The translations under genes were made by a program, and so were the position numbers. From assembly GCA_945871545.1 (NCBI GenBank), contig CAMBWJ010000014.1, forward strand, positions 1 to 14,767: 14,767 nt of DNA. Direction: 5' to 3'. Below are positions 7,145 to 14,409 of this stretch, piece after piece. How positions within the stretch are numbered: the stretch's first letter is position 1; each line of letters starts with the position of its first letter. Source of the stretch: an uncultured Clostridia bacterium. Lineage in GTDB: Bacteria > Bacillota_A > Clostridia > Christensenellales > Aristaeellaceae. The notes beneath the pieces were generated by a model. That model was not told where the DNA came from. It was given only the letters and a program-made list of their open reading frames with translations, and made no database searches.

Positions 7145-7190
7145 ATATCAAAATGATTGAATCGAAATTTCACTATCATTTTATGAAAGG

Positions 7191-8186
7191 GTGTTTCGCT
7201 TGCGCGTTTCATATCGTTCGCAGCGCTTCCATAAATCTGTCGCACTGCTGCTCATCCTCCTGATCGCTCTTTCCCTGCCGTCCGTTCGCGCAGAGTCCGG
7301 CGAACAGGAGCCCGTTCAGGTGGGCCTTTCCATCGTGGGCAACAGCACCGCGTGGTTCACCGAGCTGATCGACCATACGGAAAGAAGCGCCGAAAACTAC
7401 AATATGGAAATCATCACAAATCAGCTGTCGGAAGGCGACGCCTCATGGCAAAAGGCATCCGCGATGGCGCTGCTTGCGCAGGGGATCGATTATCTGATCC
7501 TGTTCCCCTACTCCCTCGATATTTGCGATGACATCTACGCCGCCGCCCGGCGCAGCGGCATTTCGCTGATCCTGGTTTGCGGGGACAGTTCGTACCGCGA
7601 CCAATGCGACATCATGATCTATGTGGATTACAGGACCGAGGGAAAGATGTGCGCCGAGGTACTGACCTCGAAATTCGGAAACACGAAGCGTTCCATACTC
7701 GCCATCACCGGGATGCGCGGTTCGCACATCGAGGAACTGCGCATGGAGGGCTTTATGGAGTATCTGGAGCAGTATCCGCTGCTGGAGGTCACCGCCCTGA
7801 TGGAAGGCAGCAACAACCGCGTAAAGACCTCCAACGACGTGTCCGACTATCTGACCCGCTCTCCCGAAAACATTCCCGATGCGATCTTCTCCTGCTGCGA
7901 CGAAGACGGAATCGGCGCGCTGAACGCGCTGAAGCTGTCCGGCTACACGCCCAACAAGGACACGTTCATCGTCTCCGCAAACGGCACGCAGGACGCCCTG
8001 AAGGCGCTGATTGCCGATGAATACTGCGCCACCGTGCTCAGCTGCAAAAATCTCGGGGCGATCCTGACGCTCGTCATCGACCGGTACGAGCATGGTTACC
8101 GGGGCATCGACTACCTCGCCATACCCTATCATGTGTACGACGAAACCTCCGACAGCTGGGATCTCAATTCCGCCCTCTACTGGTAG
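7191..8186 (+). CDS. Periplasmic sugar-binding-like protein, probable sensor subunit for the adjacent histidine kinase
   Basis: The 331-residue exported protein has a basic N-terminus, a hydrophobic core (SVALLLILLIALSL) and a likely cleavage site SVRA|ESG after residue 34. The Peripla_BP_4 fold follows: VQVGLSIVGNSTAWF, LLAQGIDYLILFP, RRSGISLILVCGD, RSILAITGMRGSHIEELRMEG and DAIFSCCDEDGIGALNAL. It heads an operon with a histidine kinase and an AraC-type regulator, not with permeases. It therefore probably presents ligand to the kinase, as XylFII does for LytS in Clostridium. The signal segment could also be retained as an anchor. The start is uncertain: GTG at 7191 touches AAAGG with no spacer, while TTG at 7200 has 9 nt from AAAGG and may be the true start (328 residues). 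Confidence 0.82.
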   Translation: MFRLRVSYRSQRFHKSVALLLILLIALSLPSVRAESGEQEPVQVGLSIVGNSTAWFTELIDHTERSAENYNMEIITNQLSEGDASWQKASAMALLAQGIDYLILFPYSLDICDDIYAAARRSGISLILVCGDSSYRDQCDIMIYVDYRTEGKMCAEVLTSKFGNTKRSILAITGMRGSHIEELRMEGFMEYLEQYPLLEVTALMEGSNNRVKTSNDVSDYLTRSPENIPDAIFSCCDEDGIGALNALKLSGYTPNKDTFIVSANGTQDALKALIADEYCATVLSCKNLGAILTLVIDRYEHGYRGIDYLAIPYHVYDETSDSWDLNSALYW

Positions 8187-8217
8187 GCATGTTCGCAGAC
8201 AGGAGTGAACGATCCAT

Positions 8218-10023
8218 ATGTTTCACAAAATCTCGGCCTACATCAATCGCTCCATCGGAAGGCGGTTGCTGTGCCTCTTTTTGCTGATGGCGCTGGTTCC
8301 CATCATCTTCTATACCGTCTCCATCGTCATCAACACGGGGATCGCGGGCAACCTCGTTCGCGATTCGGTGGAAGACATCGTCAATGTCTCCCTCGCGCGC
8401 CTGGAATCGCTCTTCCAGAACGCGCGCACGGTGGCTGAAAGCCTTCAGTCCAGCGCATACATGCAGAAGCAGATGCGCACCCGGTACGCCACGCAGCGGG
8501 AGCTGTTTTCCGCCGAGCTGGAAACCGACATGGAGCTCGCCGGCATTCTCAACGGCCATGACGACCTGTCCGGCGCATATCTTCTGGGCATAAACGACCT
8601 TTGCAGCAAATCCAACGGCGAATCGTTTCTGTACAGCGACTATTCAACGGAGAGCTGGTACAGAAGGGCGCTCAATTCCGAATCCGGAATATGGGTTGGC
8701 CTCCATGAGCAGAGTCTCGTCGCCAGAACGGCAAACCGTTCCTTTATCAGCTATTGCGTTCCCTTCATTGACCGCGCGACGGGCCGCCCCAACGGAGTGA
8801 TCGTCATCGAAATCAGCAGCTCCATCCTCTCCGAGCTGCTGGCCTATGACGCCACCGCCACGTCTTATATCCTGCTGGAGAATAACGGAGACATGATCTT
8901 TGCCACCGACCATTCCTGCTTTACGGACGACGCCCTGAGCGCGATCTGCAGGGCAGGCATCGCCGCCGTCAGTACAGTTGACGACGAGGTTGCCGCCCTG
9001 AACGTTCAGCACAACGCCGTGGTGTGCCGCCGCTCGGAGGAAACGGGATGGGTGCTGATCGGCGCCGTGGCCGCCTCTTATCTCAGTCTGGGCACGCGGT
9101 CCATGATTCTGGTCGCCGCGTTGTGCACGATACTGGTGCTCCTGCTTGCGGCGATCATCACCTCCCGCGGCACCCGCATGATCGTCACCCCGATCCGAAG
9201 CGTGACCAAGGCGATGGCCATGGTGGAGGAGGGCGATATGAGCGTGCACCTCGACGTCTCCGGCGAGGATGAGACCGCGCAGCTGGCTCATGGCTTCAAC
9301 CACATGGTTCGCCACATCAACACCCTGCTGAAATCGGTCTACCAGCAGCAGCGCATGCTGCGCAAAACCGAATTCAAGGCGCTGCAGTCCCAGATCAATC
9401 CGCACTTCCTGTACAACTCGCTGGATTCCATATCCTGGCTGATCAAGATGCGTCAGCTGGACGATGCGCTGCTGATCCTGCAGAACCTGAGCACGCTGTT
9501 CCGGATTGCGCTGAGCAAGGGCCACGAACTGATCCCCGTCCGCTCGGAGCTGGCGCACCTCCAGAGCTACATCGCCATCCAGTCCATACGGTACAGCAAG
9601 AAGTTCAGCTTTGAGCTCTATGAGGACGAGGATGCGCTGGACTATGTCACGCTGAAGCTGATGCTGCAGCCGCTGGTGGAAAACTGCATCTACCATGGGC
9701 TCTCCGCTGAAAAGCCTTCGATCAACATTGTCGTGAGCGTCGACCAGACCGATGCGGACATCATCTTCGTCGTCCGCGACGACGGCGTCGGCATGAATGA
9801 GGTGCAGCTGAACAGGCTCCGCGAGAGCATTGCCTATCTGCCCGGCACCGACGACGTGGCCACGCAGGCGGATACATCCGGCGGCGGCTACGGCCTCGCC
9901 AACATCAACGGCCGCATTCGCGTGTACTTCGGCAAGGAATACGGCATGACCATCGACTCCGCCGAGGGCGAAGGCACGACCATCACCATTCGCATACCCA
10001 AACTGAAAGAGGACGAGATTTAG
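8218..10023 (+). CDS. Membrane sensor histidine kinase (LytS/YesM-like, His_kinase family)
   Basis: The 601-residue sensor has a first membrane segment at about 17-40, an extracytoplasmic sensing region of about 250 residues (cache-like, unconfirmed), and a second membrane segment at about 293-315. A HAMP-type linker follows at about 316-370. The His_kinase domain (PF06580) has QSQINPHFLYNSLDSI, with phosphorylated H396. The ATP-binding domain shows LVENCIYHG (486-494), DDGVGM (521-526) and GGGYGLANI (555-563). It should autophosphorylate and pass phosphate to the next gene's product. It probably reads ligand through the binding-like protein encoded 31 nt upstream. The start follows AGGAGTGA (8201-8208). 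Spacing to the regulator gene is only 10 nt. Confidence 0.92.
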   Translation: MFHKISAYINRSIGRRLLCLFLLMALVPIIFYTVSIVINTGIAGNLVRDSVEDIVNVSLARLESLFQNARTVAESLQSSAYMQKQMRTRYATQRELFSAELETDMELAGILNGHDDLSGAYLLGINDLCSKSNGESFLYSDYSTESWYRRALNSESGIWVGLHEQSLVARTANRSFISYCVPFIDRATGRPNGVIVIEISSSILSELLAYDATATSYILLENNGDMIFATDHSCFTDDALSAICRAGIAAVSTVDDEVAALNVQHNAVVCRRSEETGWVLIGAVAASYLSLGTRSMILVAALCTILVLLLAAIITSRGTRMIVTPIRSVTKAMAMVEEGDMSVHLDVSGEDETAQLAHGFNHMVRHINTLLKSVYQQQRMLRKTEFKALQSQINPHFLYNSLDSISWLIKMRQLDDALLILQNLSTLFRIALSKGHELIPVRSELAHLQSYIAIQSIRYSKKFSFELYEDEDALDYVTLKLMLQPLVENCIYHGLSAEKPSINIVVSVDQTDADIIFVVRDDGVGMNEVQLNRLRESIAYLPGTDDVATQADTSGGGYGLANINGRIRVYFGKEYGMTIDSAEGEGTTITIRIPKLKEDEI

Positions 10024-10033
10024 GGGGGATATT

Positions 10034-11641
10034 ATGTACAGAGCAATTCTGTGTGACGACGATGAAATCATTGCCCGCGGCATGAGCATGTGCATTCCCT
10101 GGGAGGAGCTGGGCATAGAATTCTGCGGATACCGCAACAACGGCCTGGAAGGCAAAAGGCTCTTCGACGAGGTCAAGCCCGACATCGTGATGACGGACAT
10201 CTGCATGCCGCTGATGGACGGACTGCAGCTGACCGAATATGCCAAATCCGTCAATCCCGACGTTCGCGTGATCATCTTCAGCGGGTACGGCGATTTCAAA
10301 TATGCGCAAAAGGCCATTCATGTGGGCGCCATGGATTACCTGCTCAAGCCGATCAACGAAACCGAGCTGCGGGAGCTGCTCCGGCGCGCGGTTGAGGAAT
10401 TGAACCGCGTGCGTGAGCACAGCATCTACGAGCGCGACCGCGAGCAGAGAAACATGACCGACCTGCTGAGGACGCTGATGTTTGACGGGCCCGCCGCAGC
10501 CATGCTTCGCGGAAGCGCCGCCATTCTGGACGAGCTCAAGTCGGATTGCGTCATGGCGTTTATCGCGAATATCGACAGCTACAATCAGCTGCACTATCGC
10601 ATGACCAACGAGGAAATTCTCAACGTCAACACAAACTTCGCATCCTGTTTTGAAAAACAGCTGTCGGAATTCATCATTCTGGACAGGAATTACGGCGAGC
10701 TGATTGGCTGCGTGCGCGGAAGCAGCCGCGATGAGATCAATCTGAATCTGCGCAAGGGCATCACGCACGTGCGCAATACCTTCCGCATCCTGTGCCCCGA
10801 GCTCTCCCTCACCTTCGTCTGCGGCGGCATCTACCCCTCCATCGAGGAGCTGCACCGCTCCTATCAGGAGGCAGAGATCACGACCCAGTCCCGCTTCGTG
10901 CATCCCGCCGGATCCTGCATCCGCTATTCGCCGGCCGACAATGAGGTTGAGCTCAGCGACGACGATATGGATAAGCTCTATGCGGTTTCCAAGGTTCTCG
11001 CGGCGGTCAAGCAGTGCGACCGCACCCGGATCGATATGGAGATCGAATCGCTGCGCGCGCTGCTGCTGAAGGCCGGCATGCGCTCGCGCACGCTGCTGCA
11101 GTTCTACACGAACAATCTGTTCAACACGCTGTTCATCAACCTTCAGCAGATGGGTCTTGACGACAAGGCCTCGGAGCTGGACTTCATCGGTGAATACGAG
11201 CGCATCGGCAGCCTGCAGAATGTGGACGTCGCGCTGGATCGGCTGCGCGCGATCCTCAACAAGGTCGTCATGCTGCTGGAGGAGAACTCCCGCAGCCGCA
11301 ATTCGCTGGCGATCGCCGACGCAATTGAATACATCAACGAGCACTATATGGATCATCGGCTTTCCCTGGACGATGTGGCCAAGCATGTCCATATGAGCCC
11401 CTGCTACTTCTCGGTGATCTTCAAGCGTGAAACCTGCGATGTATTTACCGATTATCTGATCCGCCTGCGCATCAAGAAATCCATTGAAATGATGCACAAC
11501 ACCGATATGAAGGTCTATGAAATCGCGATTGCGGTCGGATATGATACCGCTTCCTATTACAGCACCGCCTTCAAGAAGGAAACCGGATATTCCCCCAGGG
11601 AGTACAAGAAGATCTTTGTGGAAGCGGAAGCAAAGGACTGA
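10034..11641 (+). CDS. Response regulator with AraC-type DNA-binding domain (YesN-like)
   Basis: The 535-residue cytoplasmic regulator begins with a receiver domain (1-120): acidic pocket D8-D10, phosphorylated D55 in IVMTDICMPLMDG, S83 in IFSGYGDF and K105 in LLKPI. The middle region (about 130-415) has a stretch ending VCGGIYPSIEELHRSYQEAE that recalls the degenerate GGDEF-like linkers of such regulators; this is tentative. Residues 424-530 form an AraC/XylS domain with two helix-turn-helix units. The first is LSLDDVAKHVHMSPCYFSVIFKR; the second is around IAIAVGYDTASYYSTAFKKETG, ending SPREYKK. The start is 10 nt after the kinase stop, and the GGGGGG ribosome site overlaps that stop. Likely targets are the divergent promoters at 6984-7190. 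Confidence 0.93.
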   Translation: MYRAILCDDDEIIARGMSMCIPWEELGIEFCGYRNNGLEGKRLFDEVKPDIVMTDICMPLMDGLQLTEYAKSVNPDVRVIIFSGYGDFKYAQKAIHVGAMDYLLKPINETELRELLRRAVEELNRVREHSIYERDREQRNMTDLLRTLMFDGPAAAMLRGSAAILDELKSDCVMAFIANIDSYNQLHYRMTNEEILNVNTNFASCFEKQLSEFIILDRNYGELIGCVRGSSRDEINLNLRKGITHVRNTFRILCPELSLTFVCGGIYPSIEELHRSYQEAEITTQSRFVHPAGSCIRYSPADNEVELSDDDMDKLYAVSKVLAAVKQCDRTRIDMEIESLRALLLKAGMRSRTLLQFYTNNLFNTLFINLQQMGLDDKASELDFIGEYERIGSLQNVDVALDRLRAILNKVVMLLEENSRSRNSLAIADAIEYINEHYMDHRLSLDDVAKHVHMSPCYFSVIFKRETCDVFTDYLIRLRIKKSIEMMHNTDMKVYEIAIAVGYDTASYYSTAFKKETGYSPREYKKIFVEAEAKD

Positions 11642-11661
11642 GCATTGTTCGGAGGACAGCC

Positions 11662-13146
11662 ATGCAGAATATCATTCAGCTTGATCCCCGCGACAATGTG
11701 TGCGTCGCAGTTTCGCCGCTGCACGCCGGCACGCGCGCAGAATGCGCGGGGCAGGCGCTGACCACAGCGGAGGAGATCCCGTCCGGCCACAAGCTTGCGC
11801 TCCGGGATATTGGCGAAGGCGAGCATGTGATCAAATACGGCGCTTCGATCGGCCTCGCCACGCGGAATATCCGCAAGGGGGAGCACATCCATTCCCACAA
11901 CCTGCGAACGGGGCTCTCCGGCCTGCTGGAATACGCCTATCCCGGCACACCCGAACCGGGGAAGGCGCTTCCGCCGCGCACGTTCATGGGATACATGCGC
12001 CCCGACGGCAGCGCAGGCACCCGCAATGACATCTACATCGTTCCGACCGTGGGCTGCGTAAACGGCACCGCGCGCACGCTCGCCCGCATGGCTTCGGAGA
12101 GGTTCCCGGGTGCCGCCGACAGCTTCCTCGCGCTCACGCACGATATGGGCTGCAGCCAGCTGGGAGAGGACATGGAATGCACCCGCTCCCTGCTCGCCGG
12201 GCTCATCCGGAATCCAAACGCCGGCGGCGTTCTGGTGCTGGGGCTCGGCTGCGAAAACAATTCTATCGACAGCTTCAAGCCGTATCTGAAGGATTGCAGG
12301 GCCGAGCGCATCCGCTTTCTCGTCGCGCAGGAATGCGAGGATGAAATCGAACGGGGCATGCAGCTGCTCGAGGAGCTCGCCCATCTGACGGCCCGCGACC
12401 AGCGCTGCGAGCTGCCTGCCTCTTACCTGACGCTCGGCTTCAAATGCGGCGGCTCCGACGCCTTCTCCGGCATCACGGCGAACCCGCTCTGCGGACGAAT
12501 CGCCGACCGCCTGACGGCGATGGGCGGCAAGTGCATTCTGACGGAGGTTCCGGAGATGTTCGGCGCGGAGCAGATTCTTCTGGATCGCTGCGCCGATCGG
12601 GAGACCTTTAAGGCCGCCGTCGACATGATCAACGGCTTCAAGGCGTATTACATCCGCCACGGTCAGCCGATCTACGAAAATCCCTCCCCCGGCAATAAAG
12701 AGGGCGGAATCACCACGCTGGAGGAGAAATCGCTGGGCTGCATCCGCAAGGGCGGCGACGCCATCGTCACCGACGTCCTGCCGATGGGCGGCTTCGTGCG
12801 CAGACCCGGCCTCTCTCTGCTCACGGGGCCCGGAAACGATCTGATCTCCTGCACGAATCTCGCCGCCGCAGGCGCATCGCTGATCGTGTTCACCACCGGA
12901 CGCGGCAACCCCTTCTGCGCGCCCGTCCCCACCGTGAAGCTGGCTTCCAACACGCCCATGGCGTCCCGAAAGCAGAACTGGATCGATTACAGCGCCGGAG
13001 CTTTGCTCGAAAGCGGCGATTTTGACGCAGAAGCGGAGCGCTTCATGGACTATCTGCTGCGGGTCGCCTCCGGCGAGTGCCTGACGCGCGGCGAACAGAA
13101 CGGAAGCCGGGGCATCGCCCTTTTCCGCGACGGCGTGATTCTCTGA
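11662..13146 (+). CDS. uxaA: Altronate dehydratase (UxaA family)
   Basis: The enzyme should dehydrate D-altronate to KDG, the substrate of the kinase at the other end of the locus. Its 494 residues match full-length UxaA. An N-terminal SAF domain (about 10-85) shows GHKLAL, IKYGASIGLAT and GEHIHSHNL. The catalytic UxaA domain has FMGYMRPDGSAGTRNDIYIVPTVGCVN, THDMGCSQ, LGLGCENN, KCGGSDAFSG (261-270) and LTEVPEMFGAE. Conserved cysteines C132, C164 and C197 fit the iron dependence of this family. Galactarate dehydratase (GarD) is a relative but is usually about 520 residues, so altronate is preferred; other aldonates remain possible. GGAGG lies 6 nt before the ATG, 20 nt after the regulator gene, placing a catabolic gene at the end of the sensor operon. 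Confidence 0.87.
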   Translation: MQNIIQLDPRDNVCVAVSPLHAGTRAECAGQALTTAEEIPSGHKLALRDIGEGEHVIKYGASIGLATRNIRKGEHIHSHNLRTGLSGLLEYAYPGTPEPGKALPPRTFMGYMRPDGSAGTRNDIYIVPTVGCVNGTARTLARMASERFPGAADSFLALTHDMGCSQLGEDMECTRSLLAGLIRNPNAGGVLVLGLGCENNSIDSFKPYLKDCRAERIRFLVAQECEDEIERGMQLLEELAHLTARDQRCELPASYLTLGFKCGGSDAFSGITANPLCGRIADRLTAMGGKCILTEVPEMFGAEQILLDRCADRETFKAAVDMINGFKAYYIRHGQPIYENPSPGNKEGGITTLEEKSLGCIRKGGDAIVTDVLPMGGFVRRPGLSLLTGPGNDLISCTNLAAAGASLIVFTTGRGNPFCAPVPTVKLASNTPMASRKQNWIDYSAGALLESGDFDAEAERFMDYLLRVASGECLTRGEQNGSRGIALFRDGVIL

Positions 13147-13170
13147 GGTGCGGCGCGCGTCAACCAAATC

Positions 13171-13200
13171 AAAAACAGCCGGCATATGCCAGCTGTTTTT
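13171..13200. terminator. Bidirectional intrinsic terminator between convergent genes
   Basis: AAAAACAGC (13171-13179) pairs with GCTGTTTTT (13192-13200) around a self-complementary GGCATATGCC core, with one C/A mismatch. The T-run continues to 13202 for the rightward operon. The A-run on the left gives a U-run for the leftward malic enzyme transcript, which stops at 13213. It should serve both strands. Confidence 0.88.
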
Positions 13201-13212
13201 TTCATATCGCCC

Positions 13213-14388
13213 TCAGATTCTCGCCACGCCGCTCCTGCGCGCCGCCTCGGCGACCGCCGCCGCGACCGCCTTGCCCACGCGCGGATCAAAGGCTGCGGGG
13301 ATGATATAGTCCTCGTTCAGCTCCTCCTCGCTGATCAGATCCGCCAGCGCGTTTGCGGCGGCGATCTTCATTTCATCGTTGATTTCGCTGGCGCGCACAT
13401 CGAATGCGCCGCGGAAGATGCCCGGAAACGCCAGCACATTGTTGATCTGGTTCGGATAATCGCTGCGGCCGGTGGATACCACCCTCGCGCCGCCCGCCTT
13501 CGCATCCTCGGGGAAGATCTCCGGCGTGGGATTGGCACAGGCGAACACGATCGCGTCGCGGTTCATGGTGGAGACCATTTCCCTCGTCAGCATGCCCGGC
13601 GCGGAGACACCGATGAACACATCCGCGCCCACCAGCACATCCTTCAGGCTACCCTTGCGCCCCAGGGGGTTGGTCAGCTCGGCCATCTCCTGCTTCGCGG
13701 AGTTCATGTGGTCCGTGCGGCCGTTCCAGATCGCGCCGCTGCGGTCGCACATGACGATGTCCTTGATACCGTCGGAAACCAGCAGCCTCGTGATCGCCGT
13801 CGCCGCCGCGCCCGCGCCGGAGACGACCACGCGCAGGCCCTCCTTGCCCTTCCCGACCACCTTCAGCGCGTTGTGCAGGCCCGCCAGCGTGATGACAGCC
13901 GTGCCGTGCTGGTCGTCGTGGAAGATCGGGATGTCGCACTTCTCCTTCAGCTTGCGCTCGATCTCGAAGCAGCGGGGCGCCGAAATGTCCTCCAGGTTGA
14001 CGCCGCCGAAGGAGCCGGACAGCAGATACACGGCGTTGACGAACTCGTCAACGTCCTGCGTCCGGATGCACAGCGGGAATGCGTCCACGTCGCCGAAGGC
14101 CTTGAACAGCACGCACTTGCCCTCCATGACGGGCATGCCGGCCTCGGGGCCGATGTCGCCCAGACCCAGCACCGCGGAGCCGTCCGTGATGACCGCGCAC
14201 AGGTTGTGGCGGCGGGTCAGTTCATAGCTCTTGTTGACATCCTTCTGGATTTCGAGGCAGGGCTGGGCCACGCCGGGGGTGTAGGCCAGGGAGAGATCCT
14301 CCTTGCCCGCGACGGGCACGCGGGACACCACCTCGATCTTGCCCGCCCATTCATAGTGCTTTTTCAGCGATTCTTCTGCATAATTCAT
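13213..14388 (-). CDS. NAD(P)-dependent malic enzyme, short bacterial type
   Basis: The enzyme oxidatively decarboxylates malate to pyruvate and CO2 with reduction of NAD or NADP. The 391 residues match the short prokaryotic malic enzymes without a phosphotransacetylase tail. Features include catalytic Tyr36 in LAYTPGVAQPC, VITDGSAVLGLGDIGPEAGMPVMEGK with catalytic Lys91, metal ligands in NLED (133-134) and FHDDQHGTAV (158-159), the nucleotide-binding GAGAAATA (191-198), and ANPTPEI (285-291). The Met at 14388 follows AGAGGTGA by 5 nt and is preferred over 14409. It lies 21 nt after an unrecognised gene on the same strand and converges on the dehydratase operon, so it is probably not part of the sugar-acid regulon. 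Pyruvate is a shared metabolite. Cofactor preference cannot be read safely. Confidence 0.93.
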   Translation of the reverse strand: MNYAEESLKKHYEWAGKIEVVSRVPVAGKEDLSLAYTPGVAQPCLEIQKDVNKSYELTRRHNLCAVITDGSAVLGLGDIGPEAGMPVMEGKCVLFKAFGDVDAFPLCIRTQDVDEFVNAVYLLSGSFGGVNLEDISAPRCFEIERKLKEKCDIPIFHDDQHGTAVITLAGLHNALKVVGKGKEGLRVVVSGAGAAATAITRLLVSDGIKDIVMCDRSGAIWNGRTDHMNSAKQEMAELTNPLGRKGSLKDVLVGADVFIGVSAPGMLTREMVSTMNRDAIVFACANPTPEIFPEDAKAGGARVVSTGRSDYPNQINNVLAFPGIFRGAFDVRASEINDEMKIAAANALADLISEEELNEDYIIPAAFDPRVGKAVAAAVAEAARRSGVARI

Positions 14389-14393
14389 GCGTT

Positions 14394-14401
14394 TCACCTC
14401 T
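14394..14401 (-). promoter_or_regulatory. Ribosome binding site that sets the malic enzyme start
   Basis: AGAGGTGA on the minus strand is 5 nt before the ATG at 14388. The upstream in-frame ATG at 14409 abuts the preceding stop codon and has no such site. Confidence 0.7.
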
Positions 14402-14409
14402 CTTGTCAA

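Larger units (their letters stand above)
7037..7162 (+). repeat. Three same-direction copies of ATATCA-N8-GAAT, candidate regulator binding sites
   Basis: Within the divergent control region the pattern ATATCA-N8-GAAT occurs at 7037-7054, 7103-7120 and 7145-7162, always in the same orientation with the same 8-nt spacing. Copies two and three are exactly 42 bp apart, about four helical turns. Copies one and two also share a longer match running into GAATTCC. Two short boxes with fixed spacing, repeated in tandem, fit an AraC-type protein contacting two major grooves. The response regulator encoded at 10034-11641 is the obvious candidate. The middle copy overlaps the -35 and the third overlaps the start site of the rightward promoter. 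The region is AT-rich, so chance contributes. Confidence 0.5.
6984..7190. other. Divergent control region between the transporter and sensor operons
   Basis: This is the longest gap in the window, about 207 bases, and it is clearly more AT-rich than the flanking genes. It holds the binding-protein ribosome site, three direct repeats, two inverted repeats and the rightward promoter. A further 5-bp inverted repeat CGGAA-N6-TTCCG lies at 7043-7058. All likely control of both operons is here. No riboswitch or small open reading frame could be supported. Confidence 0.75.

Noticed and set aside
6984..7151. A 56-residue N-terminal extension of the binding protein to an ATG at 7151
   Set aside because: It crosses the AT-rich control region and would bury the signal peptide. 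The MKK start at 6983 has an ideal AAGGAGGT site.
7037..7162. CRISPR array
   Set aside because: Only three short, partly degenerate copies with unequal spacing (66 and 42 bp) and no cas genes; promoter-region operator repeats are a better reading.
6984..7190. Riboswitch or T-box in the divergent region
   Set aside because: No long conserved multi-stem leader or specifier pattern can be recognised. The predicted rightward leader is only about 40-50 nt, and the leftward one, though unmapped, is probably also short.
7183..7264. An ATG at 7183 as start for the sensor binding-like gene
   Set aside because: It is in a different frame from the gene and meets a stop within about 27 codons.
8644..10317. 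A 557-codon open frame on the minus strand opposite the histidine kinase
   Set aside because: It lies wholly against well-supported kinase and regulator genes and has low-complexity His/Asp/Val-rich composition, as expected of an antisense shadow in GC-rich coding DNA. It has no recognisable motif or ribosome site.
9983..11497. A 504-codon open frame on the minus strand opposite the response regulator
   Set aside because: Same reasoning: the sense strand has intact receiver and AraC motifs, and the antisense product resembles no protein family.
11557..13185. A 542-codon open frame on the minus strand opposite the dehydratase
   Set aside because: It runs through the bidirectional terminator and opposes a full-length UxaA with conserved motifs; it is a compositional shadow.
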